A DNA stretch of 25,060 nucleotides from a virus: positions 1-25,060 of the IMG/VR virus record IMGVR_UViG_3300042937_000138; one strand, given 5' to 3'. A model generated the notes under the pieces. It was not told where the DNA came from. It saw only the letters and a program-made list of their open reading frames with translations, and ran no database searches. A program made the position numbers and the translations under genes. This document shows, one piece after another, positions 1-6,935 of this stretch. Numbering within the stretch: position 1 is the stretch's first letter; every line of letters begins with the position of its first letter.

Positions 1-2230
1 ATCGGCTAGAGCAAATGACCACTCTACATTAGTAGCTTCTTATGCCAATGATGCTATAACGTTAGAATCGGCTAGAGCAAACGACTACTCTACATTGGTA
101 GCTTCTTATGCTAATGACTCGGTAACACTAGCATCGGCTAGAGCAAATGACCACTCTACATTAGTAGCTTCTTATGCTAATGACTCGGTAACATTAGCAT
201 CGGCTAAAGCAAACGACTACTCTACATTGGTAGCTTCTTATGCTAATGACTCGGTAACATTAGCATCGGCTAGAGCAAATGACCACTCTACATTAGTAGC
301 TTCTTATGCTAATGACTCGGTAACACTAGCATCGGCCAGAGCAAATGACCACTCTACATTAGTAGCTTCTTATGCCAATGATGCTATAACATTAGCATCG
401 GCTAGAGCATATACAGACGCAGCAAATTCTTATTTGATATCAAACAAATATGATAAGACTGGGGGAACGATTTCCGGAAATGTTATTATAACAGGAGATC
501 TCTCTATAAATGGAACCACAACAACAATAAATTCCACAACATTATCCGTAGATGATAAAGAAATAGAATTGGGATCTGTAGATTCCCCCACAAACACCAC
601 TGCAGATGGTGGAGGAATTAGACTAAAAGCCGGGGTTTTCGGAGACAAACTACTAAATTGGATTTCATCCAGCAATTCATGGACAAGTTCCGTGGATTTC
701 AATTTATCTCCTTCCGGATCGTCATATAGAATTGGGGGAACATCAGTATTATCCACATCTGTACTGGGTTCTAGTGTTACTACTTCATCTTTAACTTCTG
801 TTGGAACATTGACAAGTGTTACCACTTCGGGTCAAATAGTTTCTACCGATGTTTGGGATGCTACTACTGGTGGCGGAAATATTAGTTTAAATTCTTCTAC
901 AGGAAACAGAATAGACTGGAATACAAATGGAGTAAATCCTCCTTCTACTACAACAAGAAGTACAGGAACTAAATTAGTATTATATCCATCGGTTTCAGCT
1001 TCGGCAGTAGATTATGCTATAGGAATTGAAAATAGTACTTTATGGAATTCTGTTCCTCTATCATCAAATGCATTTAAATGGTATGCTAATACCACGGCAG
1101 TAATGACTCTTTCTGGTACTGGAGTTCTAACTGCAGATGGTTCCGGACTAACAAACCTAAATGCAACAAATTTATCTTCCGGAACAATTCCCGGAGATAG
1201 GGGTGTAAGTGCGGGTTCAACATCAGCTTCTTTTGTTGAATATAATGGAACTACAAAAACAATAGGTCAATTTGACGGCGGTTCGACTGCACCAACAAAT
1301 ACTACTAGATTAAATTACGATGGTAATTTATATGCCACAACATTCTATGGTGCTGGTACTGGTTTATCAGGAACTGCATCTAGTTTAACTGCTGGTGCGG
1401 TTACTAATGGTGTTTATACATCTAGATCATTAACAATAACAAATGGTACAGGAATTACTGGAGGATCTGCACAAAACTTAGCTGCTGATAGATCATGGAC
1501 TATTGGATTAACTGGACAAGCACTAGCATTCCATAATCTAGCATCAAATGGATTGGTTACTAGAACTGCTGCTGACACCATTGCGGCAAGAAGTATTGCC
1601 GCATCAACAGGAATTAGTGTTACTAATGGTGATGGTGTTGCTGGAAATCCTACAATAACAAATACTGGGGTTACTTCAATAACTGGAACTGCTAGTCAAA
1701 TAACTGCCTCTGCTTCCACTGGAGCAGTTACACTTTCTCTTCCACAGAATATAACAACAACAGCTACCCCAACATTTGGTGCATTGAATATTAGTAGCAC
1801 ATCTCCAACCATTAATATGGTAGACACAGATAATGTTACTAGATATCTTCACACAAATTCTAATATAATAGGATTTTTAACTAGTGCTTCTGCTTGGGCA
1901 TTCCAATGTGATAATTCTGGAAATGTTACTGCAACAGGAAACGTAACAGCATATTCTGATGAAAATCTAAAAGAAAATATTGAGACTATTCCAAATGCAT
2001 TAGATTCCGTAAAACAAATGAGGGGTGTAAATTTCGTCAAGAAAGATACCAAAGAAGCAGGAACTGGTGTAATTGCACAAGAAATCCAAAAAATCGTTCC
2101 AGAAGTAGTACTAGAAGATGCTACAGGAACATTATCCGTTGCTTATGGAAACTTGGTTGGATATTTAATCGAAGCAATTAAAGATCAACAAAAACAAATA
2201 GACGAATTAAAATCTAAAATAGGAAATTAA
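1..2230 (+). CDS. Long tail fibre protein with C-terminal S74 chaperone domain (5' partial)
   Basis: The reading frame (codons starting at base 2) is open from the left edge to a TAA at 2228-2230, so the true start lies outside the window; the TTG at 95 sits inside a repeat and is not a start. In order: six 22-residue Ala/Asn/Asp-rich repeats (bases 2-397), a fibre-shaft beta domain with the DDKEIELG and TADGGGI signatures (about 540-640), two modules shared with the 6936 fibre, then a C-terminal intramolecular chaperone of the S74 peptidase type (about 1940-2230). In S74 proteins a Ser-Lys pair spaced by five residues performs autocleavage after trimer folding. Here SDENLK places Ser at codon 1955 and Lys at codon 1970, followed by the GVIAQEIQ motif and a terminal coiled coil. 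Probable role: trimeric receptor-binding fibre. Which T4 fibre it replaces cannot be told. Confidence 0.88.
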   Translation, partial: SARANDHSTLVASYANDAITLESARANDYSTLVASYANDSVTLASARANDHSTLVASYANDSVTLASAKANDYSTLVASYANDSVTLASARANDHSTLVASYANDSVTLASARANDHSTLVASYANDAITLASARAYTDAANSYLISNKYDKTGGTISGNVIITGDLSINGTTTTINSTTLSVDDKEIELGSVDSPTNTTADGGGIRLKAGVFGDKLLNWISSSNSWTSSVDFNLSPSGSSYRIGGTSVLSTSVLGSSVTTSSLTSVGTLTSVTTSGQIVSTDVWDATTGGGNISLNSSTGNRIDWNTNGVNPPSTTTRSTGTKLVLYPSVSASAVDYAIGIENSTLWNSVPLSSNAFKWYANTTAVMTLSGTGVLTADGSGLTNLNATNLSSGTIPGDRGVSAGSTSASFVEYNGTTKTIGQFDGGSTAPTNTTRLNYDGNLYATTFYGAGTGLSGTASSLTAGAVTNGVYTSRSLTITNGTGITGGSAQNLAADRSWTIGLTGQALAFHNLASNGLVTRTAADTIAARSIAASTGISVTNGDGVAGNPTITNTGVTSITGTASQITASASTGAVTLSLPQNITTTATPTFGALNISSTSPTINMVDTDNVTRYLHTNSNIIGFLTSASAWAFQCDNSGNVTATGNVTAYSDENLKENIETIPNALDSVKQMRGVNFVKKDTKEAGTGVIAQEIQKIVPEVVLEDATGTLSVAYGNLVGYLIEAIKDQQKQIDELKSKIGN
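2..397 (+). repeat. Six tandem 66-bp in-frame repeats in fibre gene
   Basis: Six head-to-tail 66-base units begin at 2, 68, 134, 200, 266 and 332. Each encodes 22 residues of the form SARANDxSTLVASYANDxxTL plus A or E. Each unit is itself two 11-residue halves sharing the pattern A-N-D-x-x-T-L, suggesting a hendecad helical or coiled-coil shaft. Units differ by only a few bases, and the Ala-Ile variant of the second half recurs 330 bp apart (units 1 and 6). The array probably continues left of the window. An in-frame multiple of three lets copy number change without breaking the gene. Confidence 0.9.
1161..1390 (+). repeat. Fibre module B, copy 1 (paralogue at 9262-9491)
   Basis: This 230-base stretch encodes a module starting NATNLSSGTIPGDRG and running through DGGSTAPTN to an FYGAGTGLSGTA end. 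It aligns without gaps to 9262-9491 in the other S74 fibre. The core (about 1280-1340) is almost base-for-base identical between copies, including third codon positions, which indicates recent duplication or gene conversion rather than ancient homology. Confidence 0.8.
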
Positions 2231-2231
2231 A

Positions 2232-2573
2232 ATGTCGGCAGGATACTTGGAACTTTTCTTAGAACAGGGAGAAACATTTTCAGCAAATGTTTCTCTAGAC
2301 CAAATCAACGGATCTGCATATGATTTATCAAATTATACAGCAAAAAGCGACATAAAAAAATCATATTGGTCTTCAAATACTTCAGCATCTTTTATCACTT
2401 CTATTGATGATACTGATGGAACCATAGGATTATATTTGTCAGCCAATACAACTCAAAGGTTAACATCTGGTAAATATGTTTATGATATATTTCTAACGGA
2501 TACTGTAACAAATGCAAGGTCAAAAGTTTTAGAAGGAATTCTTTTTGTTGAACCTAGTGCAACTAAAATTTAA
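2232..2573 (+). CDS. Small structural/baseplate-associated protein, conserved in T4-type marine phages
   Basis: A 113-residue protein whose ATG lies one base after the stop of the S74 fibre, so it is translationally linked to it. It opens with MSAGYLELFLEQGETFSANV and reads as an all-beta protein: a strand-rich first half (AYDLSNYTAKSDIKKSYW) and a second half ending in YVYDIFLTDTVTNARSKVLEGILFVEP. No signal peptide, membrane helix or catalytic motif is visible. From memory, similar proteins sit beside fibre genes in cyanomyoviruses and are annotated only as hypothetical or virion proteins; the organisation resembles small immunoglobulin-like baseplate accessory domains. A structural role is inferred from context and fold type, and the precise function is unknown. 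Confidence 0.72.
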   Translation: MSAGYLELFLEQGETFSANVSLDQINGSAYDLSNYTAKSDIKKSYWSSNTSASFITSIDDTDGTIGLYLSANTTQRLTSGKYVYDIFLTDTVTNARSKVLEGILFVEPSATKI

Positions 2574-2578
2574 AATTA

Positions 2579-2587
2579 CATAAATAA
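2579..2587 (+). promoter_or_regulatory. T4-type late promoter (CATAAATAA)
   Basis: The nonamer CATAAATAA lies six bases after the stop of the 2232 gene and 26 bases before the ATG at 2613. It matches the single-element late promoter of T4-type phages (TATAAATA, relaxed to NATAAATA in marine relatives) recognised by gp55-type sigma factors. Expected transcription start is about six bases downstream of the element. The intergenic position supports it; activity is inferred. Confidence 0.6.
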
Positions 2588-2612
2588 GATATATACTAAC
2601 CGGGGATTAAAA

Positions 2613-2900
2613 ATGTCTTTAAGAGCAGTATCAGTAAAAATTAATGATATTAGTTCTGCTAGAATTAGAAATATATCTTATGATTCTAATATCAATGTAA
2701 AAGTAGATACACAACAAGATTACAAAGTTAAATCTATTGGTTTTGGGACCAAAAGATTAAAAAATCTTGAAGATGTTTCGGCATTAAGCCCACAAGACGA
2801 AGATGTTTTGATTTATAATGCTGTTTCCGAAAAATACGAATCCAAAAAAATATCCTCTGACCAAATAGATTTAGATAATATAGACGCAGGAACATTCTAA
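2613..2900 (+). CDS. Small virion structural protein ending in DAGTF
   Basis: A 95-residue protein, ATG preceded by a late promoter and a CGGGGA ribosome-binding stretch. The first half is beta-rich with no recognised domain. The second half (about residues 48-82) carries LKNLEDVSALSPQDEDVLIYN, a short module frequent in phage fibres and baseplate proteins (pattern L-x-x-L-x-D-V ... L-x-Y-N ... W/Y-E). It ends in ID-A-G-T-F, a tail resembling those of the 2902 and 4490 products. It stops one base before the next ATG, so it is probably co-translated with the 2902 fibre. A virion or fibre-connector role is likely from module content and context; the exact function is unknown. Confidence 0.68.
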   Translation: MSLRAVSVKINDISSARIRNISYDSNINVKVDTQQDYKVKSIGFGTKRLKNLEDVSALSPQDEDVLIYNAVSEKYESKKISSDQIDLDNIDAGTF

Positions 2901-2901
2901 T

Positions 2902-4416
2902 ATGGCAAATACAATTATTCAAATAAAACGTTCGCAGAGTACCGCGTTACCAACATCCTTGCAATATGGCGAATTAGCCTATTCATTTCAATCTGGTAAA
3001 CTTTTTCTAGGAGATATTCTAGGAAATGCTGTTGCTATCGGCGGCAACACATATAATCAGATTATAGATGCTGCTACAGCATCAAATATATCTGGAACAT
3101 TAGTAAAACGCAATTCTTCTGGCGATTTTTCTGCCTCTGCAGTAACTGCAGACTTATATGGAAATGCAAATACTGCTTCCAAATGGCAAACTTCAAGAAC
3201 ATTTGGTTTAGACGGAGATGTTTCTGGACAATCTACTATAGACGGTTCTGCTAACGCCAATACTACAGTAACATTAAAGGATGTAAATTCTAATATAGGA
3301 ACATGGGGTGGTGTTACAAACATTCCGGTATTTACTGTAAACTCCAAAGGTCTAGTTACTGCAGCATCGAATGTTGCAGTATCCACAGCATTAAGTATTG
3401 CTGGAGATTCTGGTTCGGATAGCGTTTCTCTATTAAACGACACTTTAACTTTTGTCGGTGGAGATGGCATTACATCGGTAGTGACCGACAATACTGCTTC
3501 ATTTGCGGTTGATGCAACTGTACTTCGTACAACAGGAGATCAATCAAAAACTGGTAATTTTACCATAATTGGTAATCTTAATGTTTCTGGTAATACTTCA
3601 TTTACGGGTAATACATCTTATATCGATATAGAACATTATTCAGTTACAGATCCATTAATTTATTTGGCTGCTAATAATTACTATTCTGATATTGTTGCTA
3701 TCGGTTTTGCTGGTAATTATTTTGACGGTACTAACGAGTTACATACTGGTTTATTTAGAGTACCACAATCAAATACATATTATCTGTTTACCGGAGTTAC
3801 CGACGAACTTTCGGCAAATAACGAAATAAGTCCATCTTCAAATGGATTTACAACTGCAACATTAGTATCCAATATAGAACAAGGGAGAGTTTCAAATCTC
3901 ACAGCCGCAATTAGTGTAACCGATGGTGGAACTGGATTGCGTCAAGTTGCTACTGGTGATATTTTATATGCTAACAATACCAACTCACTAACAAGACTAG
4001 CCGCAGTATCCCAAGGAAATGTCTTAATTTCTGGTACAACTCCTTCTTATGGAAAAGTTGGATTAACTACTCATATTGATGGAGTTCTAGGGATTCTAAA
4101 TGGCGGTACTAATTCCATAGCAACTCCAACTGCTGGTGCTATCGCTTATGGTAATGGAACTTCTTATCTATTCAATACCCCAGGAACTTCTGGACAAGCA
4201 GTAATTTCTGGAGGATCTTCTGCTCCAACTTTTGGAACATTAGATTTAAGAGGTGGTGGTTTAGGATTTACCACAGCGAACACTAATTCTGTTACCTATT
4301 ATTCTGGTAGCGGGAATTTAATGTCTTCTACTAATACTCCATCCGATGGATATGTTTTGCAATATGCTACAACTGCTGGGGTCCATTTCGGTGGTCTTGA
4401 CGGCGGAAATTTCTAA
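2902..4416 (+). CDS. Tail fibre protein with Mtd-like N-terminal domain
   Basis: A 504-residue fibre. The N-terminus (MANTIIQIKRS ... PTSLQYGELAYSFQSGKLFLGD, residues 1-40) is the short attachment domain found at the start of many phage fibres and of the Bordetella phage tropism determinant (I-Q-x-K-R ... P-x-x-L-x-x-GELA). It is followed by Gly/Ser/Thr-rich shaft repeats. A globular beta domain at about 215-320 (GNLNVSG ... YSVTDPLIYLA ... HTGLFRVPQSNTYYLFTG) resembles the region at 8286-8650 in the large fibre. C-terminal modules rich in NGGT and GAIAYGNGTSYLF follow. It ends LDGGNF. A hairpin terminator lies 24 bases after the stop. No chaperone domain or enzyme motif is visible. Role inferred: receptor-binding or baseplate-attached fibre. 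Confidence 0.82.
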   Translation: MANTIIQIKRSQSTALPTSLQYGELAYSFQSGKLFLGDILGNAVAIGGNTYNQIIDAATASNISGTLVKRNSSGDFSASAVTADLYGNANTASKWQTSRTFGLDGDVSGQSTIDGSANANTTVTLKDVNSNIGTWGGVTNIPVFTVNSKGLVTAASNVAVSTALSIAGDSGSDSVSLLNDTLTFVGGDGITSVVTDNTASFAVDATVLRTTGDQSKTGNFTIIGNLNVSGNTSFTGNTSYIDIEHYSVTDPLIYLAANNYYSDIVAIGFAGNYFDGTNELHTGLFRVPQSNTYYLFTGVTDELSANNEISPSSNGFTTATLVSNIEQGRVSNLTAAISVTDGGTGLRQVATGDILYANNTNSLTRLAAVSQGNVLISGTTPSYGKVGLTTHIDGVLGILNGGTNSIATPTAGAIAYGNGTSYLFNTPGTSGQAVISGGSSAPTFGTLDLRGGGLGFTTANTNSVTYYSGSGNLMSSTNTPSDGYVLQYATTAGVHFGGLDGGNF

Positions 4417-4430
4417 TATAATTTAAATGT

Positions 4431-4438
4431 TATAAATA
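4431..4438 (+). promoter_or_regulatory. T4-type late promoter (TATAAATA)
   Basis: A perfect TATAAATA octamer in the gap between the 2902 fibre and the 4490 gene. By the T4 rule the transcript would begin near 4444, which falls inside the 5' arm of the terminator hairpin at 4441-4472. Promoter and terminator therefore overlap in function. Confidence 0.7.
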
Positions 4439-4440
4439 CA

Positions 4441-4472
4441 AGCGTAGAGGATCTTATTCTCTACGCTTTTTT
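4441..4472 (+). terminator. Rho-independent terminator
   Basis: A perfect 9-bp stem (AGCGTAGAG at 4441-4449 with CTCTACGCT at 4459-4467), a 9-base loop, and a run of six T from the end of the stem (4467-4472). It follows the 2902 fibre stop by 24 bases and should end transcription of the upstream fibre unit. It is the only canonical terminator I see in the window. Confidence 0.88.
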
Positions 4473-4489
4473 ATATTTAGGAGTATATA

Positions 4490-4996
4490 ATGAATAATGA
4501 AAGATTTTTCAATCACTATGTTGAAATATTAACCTCTACTCTTCACGAAGCATTGGGTAAAAATATTGTATTTCAAGCACAAGCAAAAGTTTCTGCAGAA
4601 GATTTTGAATCTCTACAAAATACAATTACTCATCTGAATGATAAAATAGAAGAATATAAAAATATAGAAAACAATGTACAAACAAAAGATAGTGCGATCA
4701 GAGAAAAAGAAGACGAAATAGGAAGACTGAAGTCAGAAAGAGATTCTGCAAAAAACGAAGCATCACATATAGAAACTTTCAGAAATGAATTAATTGCTGC
4801 AAGAAACGAAATACAAAAAAGAGATATAGAAATTAATAATATTAAAACAGGATACGAAAATAAACTAAAAGATTTGGAAGAAACTATAAAATACTTGCAA
4901 ATGACTCCAGCACAAAAAAGAAAATTTGATTCGACAAAGACAAAAGTCATCCAGACTAATATAGTATCCGATAATAACGATGGCGGTAGTTTTTAA
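4490..4996 (+). CDS. Coiled-coil protein ending in DGGSF
   Basis: A 168-residue protein with an AGGAG ribosome-binding site six bases before its ATG and its own late promoter. Residues about 40-138 are a long, highly charged coiled coil rich in Glu, Lys and Asn (IEEYKNIENNVQ ... EDEIGRLKSERDSAKNEA ... IQKRDIEINNIK). The N-terminus (MNNERFFNHYVEILTSTLHEALGKNIVFQAQAKV) is predicted helical and conserved-looking. The C-terminus is a low-complexity tail ending DGGSF, close to that of the preceding fibre (DGGNF). No enzymatic motif is seen. A scaffold, whisker-like or fibre-bundling role is possible, but I do not recognise a family with a known function. Confidence 0.7.
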   Translation: MNNERFFNHYVEILTSTLHEALGKNIVFQAQAKVSAEDFESLQNTITHLNDKIEEYKNIENNVQTKDSAIREKEDEIGRLKSERDSAKNEASHIETFRNELIAARNEIQKRDIEINNIKTGYENKLKDLEETIKYLQMTPAQKRKFDSTKTKVIQTNIVSDNNDGGSF

Positions 4997-5009
4997 TTAG
5001 AGACATCTA

Positions 5010-6014
5010 GTGGCAAACACATCAATTCAATTAAAGAAATCTATAATATCGGGAAATATTCCATCTTCTCTATTGCCAGGAGAATTGGCTATAAACACCG
5101 CAGACGGAATTCTTTTTTATAAAGATTCTAGTGATGTTATACGACAAATCAAAACAGGGACTTCCGGAAATACATTTTCAACTCTAAATGTAAATTCAAG
5201 TTTATTAATTGCAGCATCAAATAATGATATATTAACTATCGATAGTAGTAACTCTATAACAATATCAACTGATGTATTTTATAACAAAATAACTATTGGT
5301 GTTAGAGAATCATCTACTTCGCAACGAGGAACTGTTCAATTATATGATAATATCGACTCCCCATCATCGACACTAGCCGCAACAGCAAATGCTGTATATA
5401 CTGCATATAATTTAGCAAATTTAGCATTTAATAGTTCCGGATCTGGACCGACAACAACCAATTTAACATACCAAGAATTTACATCTTCTAATAATCAAAC
5501 AATATTCTCTATTACAAATGGTTATAGCATTGGAAAAATTAAAGTATTTGTAAATGGAGTATTATTAAGTTCTTCGGATTATACAGCAACTAATGGAACC
5601 TCAATAATATTATCTGTCCCGGCATGGTTAAATGATCAGGTAGTTGTTGAAAAGTGGTATAATGACGTTGGATTATCCAACACATATAATTTATTTTACG
5701 GGTCTTTAGATTCTAATAATATAACAACAAGCACAAATTCTGCAAATCAAGTTTTAGATTTATTTTCTACAGATTTATATAGATCAGTAAAGTATCAAAT
5801 ACAAGTTACAAGTTCAACAGATTATCAAGTTAGTGAAATATTGGTAATACATAATGGCACTACTTCATATTTAACTGAATACGGCTTAATTACAACTAAT
5901 GGCCTATTGATGAACTATGATACTGACGTAAATTCCGGTTCTGTTAGACTATTAATGAGTCCTATTAATAATATAAACACTGTCAAATTATTAAAAACTT
6001 CAATAGTGGTATAA
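5010..6014 (+). CDS. Tail fibre protein with Mtd-like N-terminus
   Basis: A 334-residue fibre read from GTG at 5010, 13 bases after the previous stop; GTG is chosen because it gives the MANTSIQLKKS start that matches the 2902 fibre. Domains: Mtd-like attachment domain (1-40, with LPGELAINTADGILFYKD); shaft with an Ala-rich helical patch (AATANAVYTAYNLANLAF, about 121-140); a beta domain at about 150-215 (NQTIFSITNGYSIGKIKVFVNGVLLSSSDY), which is common in phage fibres; and a C-terminal domain at about 240-334 (STNSANQVLDLFSTDLYRSVKYQIQV ... VRLLMSP), also a recurrent fibre tip module. It stops four bases before the next ATG. Probable receptor-binding or accessory fibre. Confidence 0.8.
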   Translation: MANTSIQLKKSIISGNIPSSLLPGELAINTADGILFYKDSSDVIRQIKTGTSGNTFSTLNVNSSLLIAASNNDILTIDSSNSITISTDVFYNKITIGVRESSTSQRGTVQLYDNIDSPSSTLAATANAVYTAYNLANLAFNSSGSGPTTTNLTYQEFTSSNNQTIFSITNGYSIGKIKVFVNGVLLSSSDYTATNGTSIILSVPAWLNDQVVVEKWYNDVGLSNTYNLFYGSLDSNNITTSTNSANQVLDLFSTDLYRSVKYQIQVTSSTDYQVSEILVIHNGTTSYLTEYGLITTNGLLMNYDTDVNSGSVRLLMSPINNINTVKLLKTSIVV

Positions 6015-6018
6015 CTAA

Positions 6019-6852
6019 ATGTCTAAGTCTAGAACACTTGCAAATTCAGCATCACTTTTAACTGCTTCTGGTGGTGCAAATTTTTCATCGAATGTTTCAG
6101 TATCGGGACAACTTAATGTATCTTATACTCCAACATCACCAACGGGATCTGCAATAAATGTTATCGCCAAAGATACTTTTGGCGGTACAGGTTACGCAGA
6201 TTTCTTAAAAGTTACTAATACAACCAGTGGTGCTACCAATCCAAACAAAACATTTCGCCTAAACAGCACAGGCATTATAGAGATTATCAATAGTGATTAT
6301 ACCAACGTTATCACTTCGTTATCAAATGATGGTAATTTAATCACTACTGGTACAATTATTCCTGGCGCATACTCTGCAGGACAAGTTATTAAGGAGGTTG
6401 TTTTGGGAAATGGAGATTTAACTCAGATACAACAAGGCGGTCTTAACAGGTTTTGCACAGATAGTTATAATAGAGATTTTGTTACTTACAGCTACACTCC
6501 AATAAGCAGTTCAAGTTATCTTGTCGTACAGTTCCATTTAAGTAAATATCTTTGTACCGGAGGTACTGGCAACGACAGTTTCTATTCACAAATAAAAGTA
6601 AATGCTACTAGTTCTTATAGTAGAAACGGGAATGGAGAAGGAAACGGCACTGAAATAGTATATAATTTTCATAATACTGTAAATGGATTTCGCACAGGAA
6701 CATTATTTCCATTAACTGGTAGATATACAAACAGCGATACCAATGCCAAGACAATAGCAATTTCGGCTCGTAGAGAATCTGCCGATGATTATTGGGAGTA
6801 CGATTGGACTTCTACTTCAGTTTGGATGAGAATTACCGAGATTGCTAGATAA
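6019..6852 (+). CDS. Short tail fibre with jelly-roll-like C-terminal tip
   Basis: A 277-residue protein. The N-terminal half holds fibre-shaft repeats (SVSGQLNVSYTP ... FRLNSTGIIEIINSDYTNVI). The C-terminal half (about 120-277) is a compact beta domain: QVIKEVVLGNG, SYTPISSSSYLVVQFHLSKY, a Gly/Asn-rich loop, and the closing strand pair SVWMRITEIAR. This tip, ending I-T-E-I-A-R, recurs at the end of many marine phage fibres (from memory) and looks like a trimeric jelly-roll. Start ATG follows the previous stop by four bases. It is the last gene of the 4490-6852 unit before a new late promoter. Likely role: receptor-binding tip of a short fibre. Confidence 0.78.
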   Translation: MSKSRTLANSASLLTASGGANFSSNVSVSGQLNVSYTPTSPTGSAINVIAKDTFGGTGYADFLKVTNTTSGATNPNKTFRLNSTGIIEIINSDYTNVITSLSNDGNLITTGTIIPGAYSAGQVIKEVVLGNGDLTQIQQGGLNRFCTDSYNRDFVTYSYTPISSSSYLVVQFHLSKYLCTGGTGNDSFYSQIKVNATSSYSRNGNGEGNGTEIVYNFHNTVNGFRTGTLFPLTGRYTNSDTNAKTIAISARRESADDYWEYDWTSTSVWMRITEIAR

Positions 6853-6895
6853 TATTGTAACCAAATAATTTATAAATTCCCCAATATAATTATTT

Positions 6896-6903
6896 CATAA
6901 ATA
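6896..6903 (+). promoter_or_regulatory. T4-type late promoter (CATAAATA)
   Basis: CATAAATA lies in the 83-base gap before the 1883-residue fibre gene, 32 bases ahead of its GTG start. The gap also holds an 8-base AT-only inverted repeat (6863-6870 with 6888-6895), too weak to call a terminator. Confidence 0.6.
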
Positions 6904-6935
6904 GTTATATACTAATTTCACGAGGATAGGGAATC

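Noticed and set aside
95-97. TTG at 95 as start of the first fibre
   Set aside because: The frame is open to the left edge with the same repeats upstream, and identical repeat copies carry this codon internally.
2-397. Regular direct repeats suggestive of a CRISPR array
   Set aside because: The whole 66-base unit is repeated in frame with no unique spacers, and it lies inside an open fibre gene.
6863-6895. 8-base inverted repeat AAATAATT/AATTATTT as a terminator
   Set aside because: The stem is pure A-T, has an 17-base loop and no following T run; it is likely chance in AT-rich DNA.
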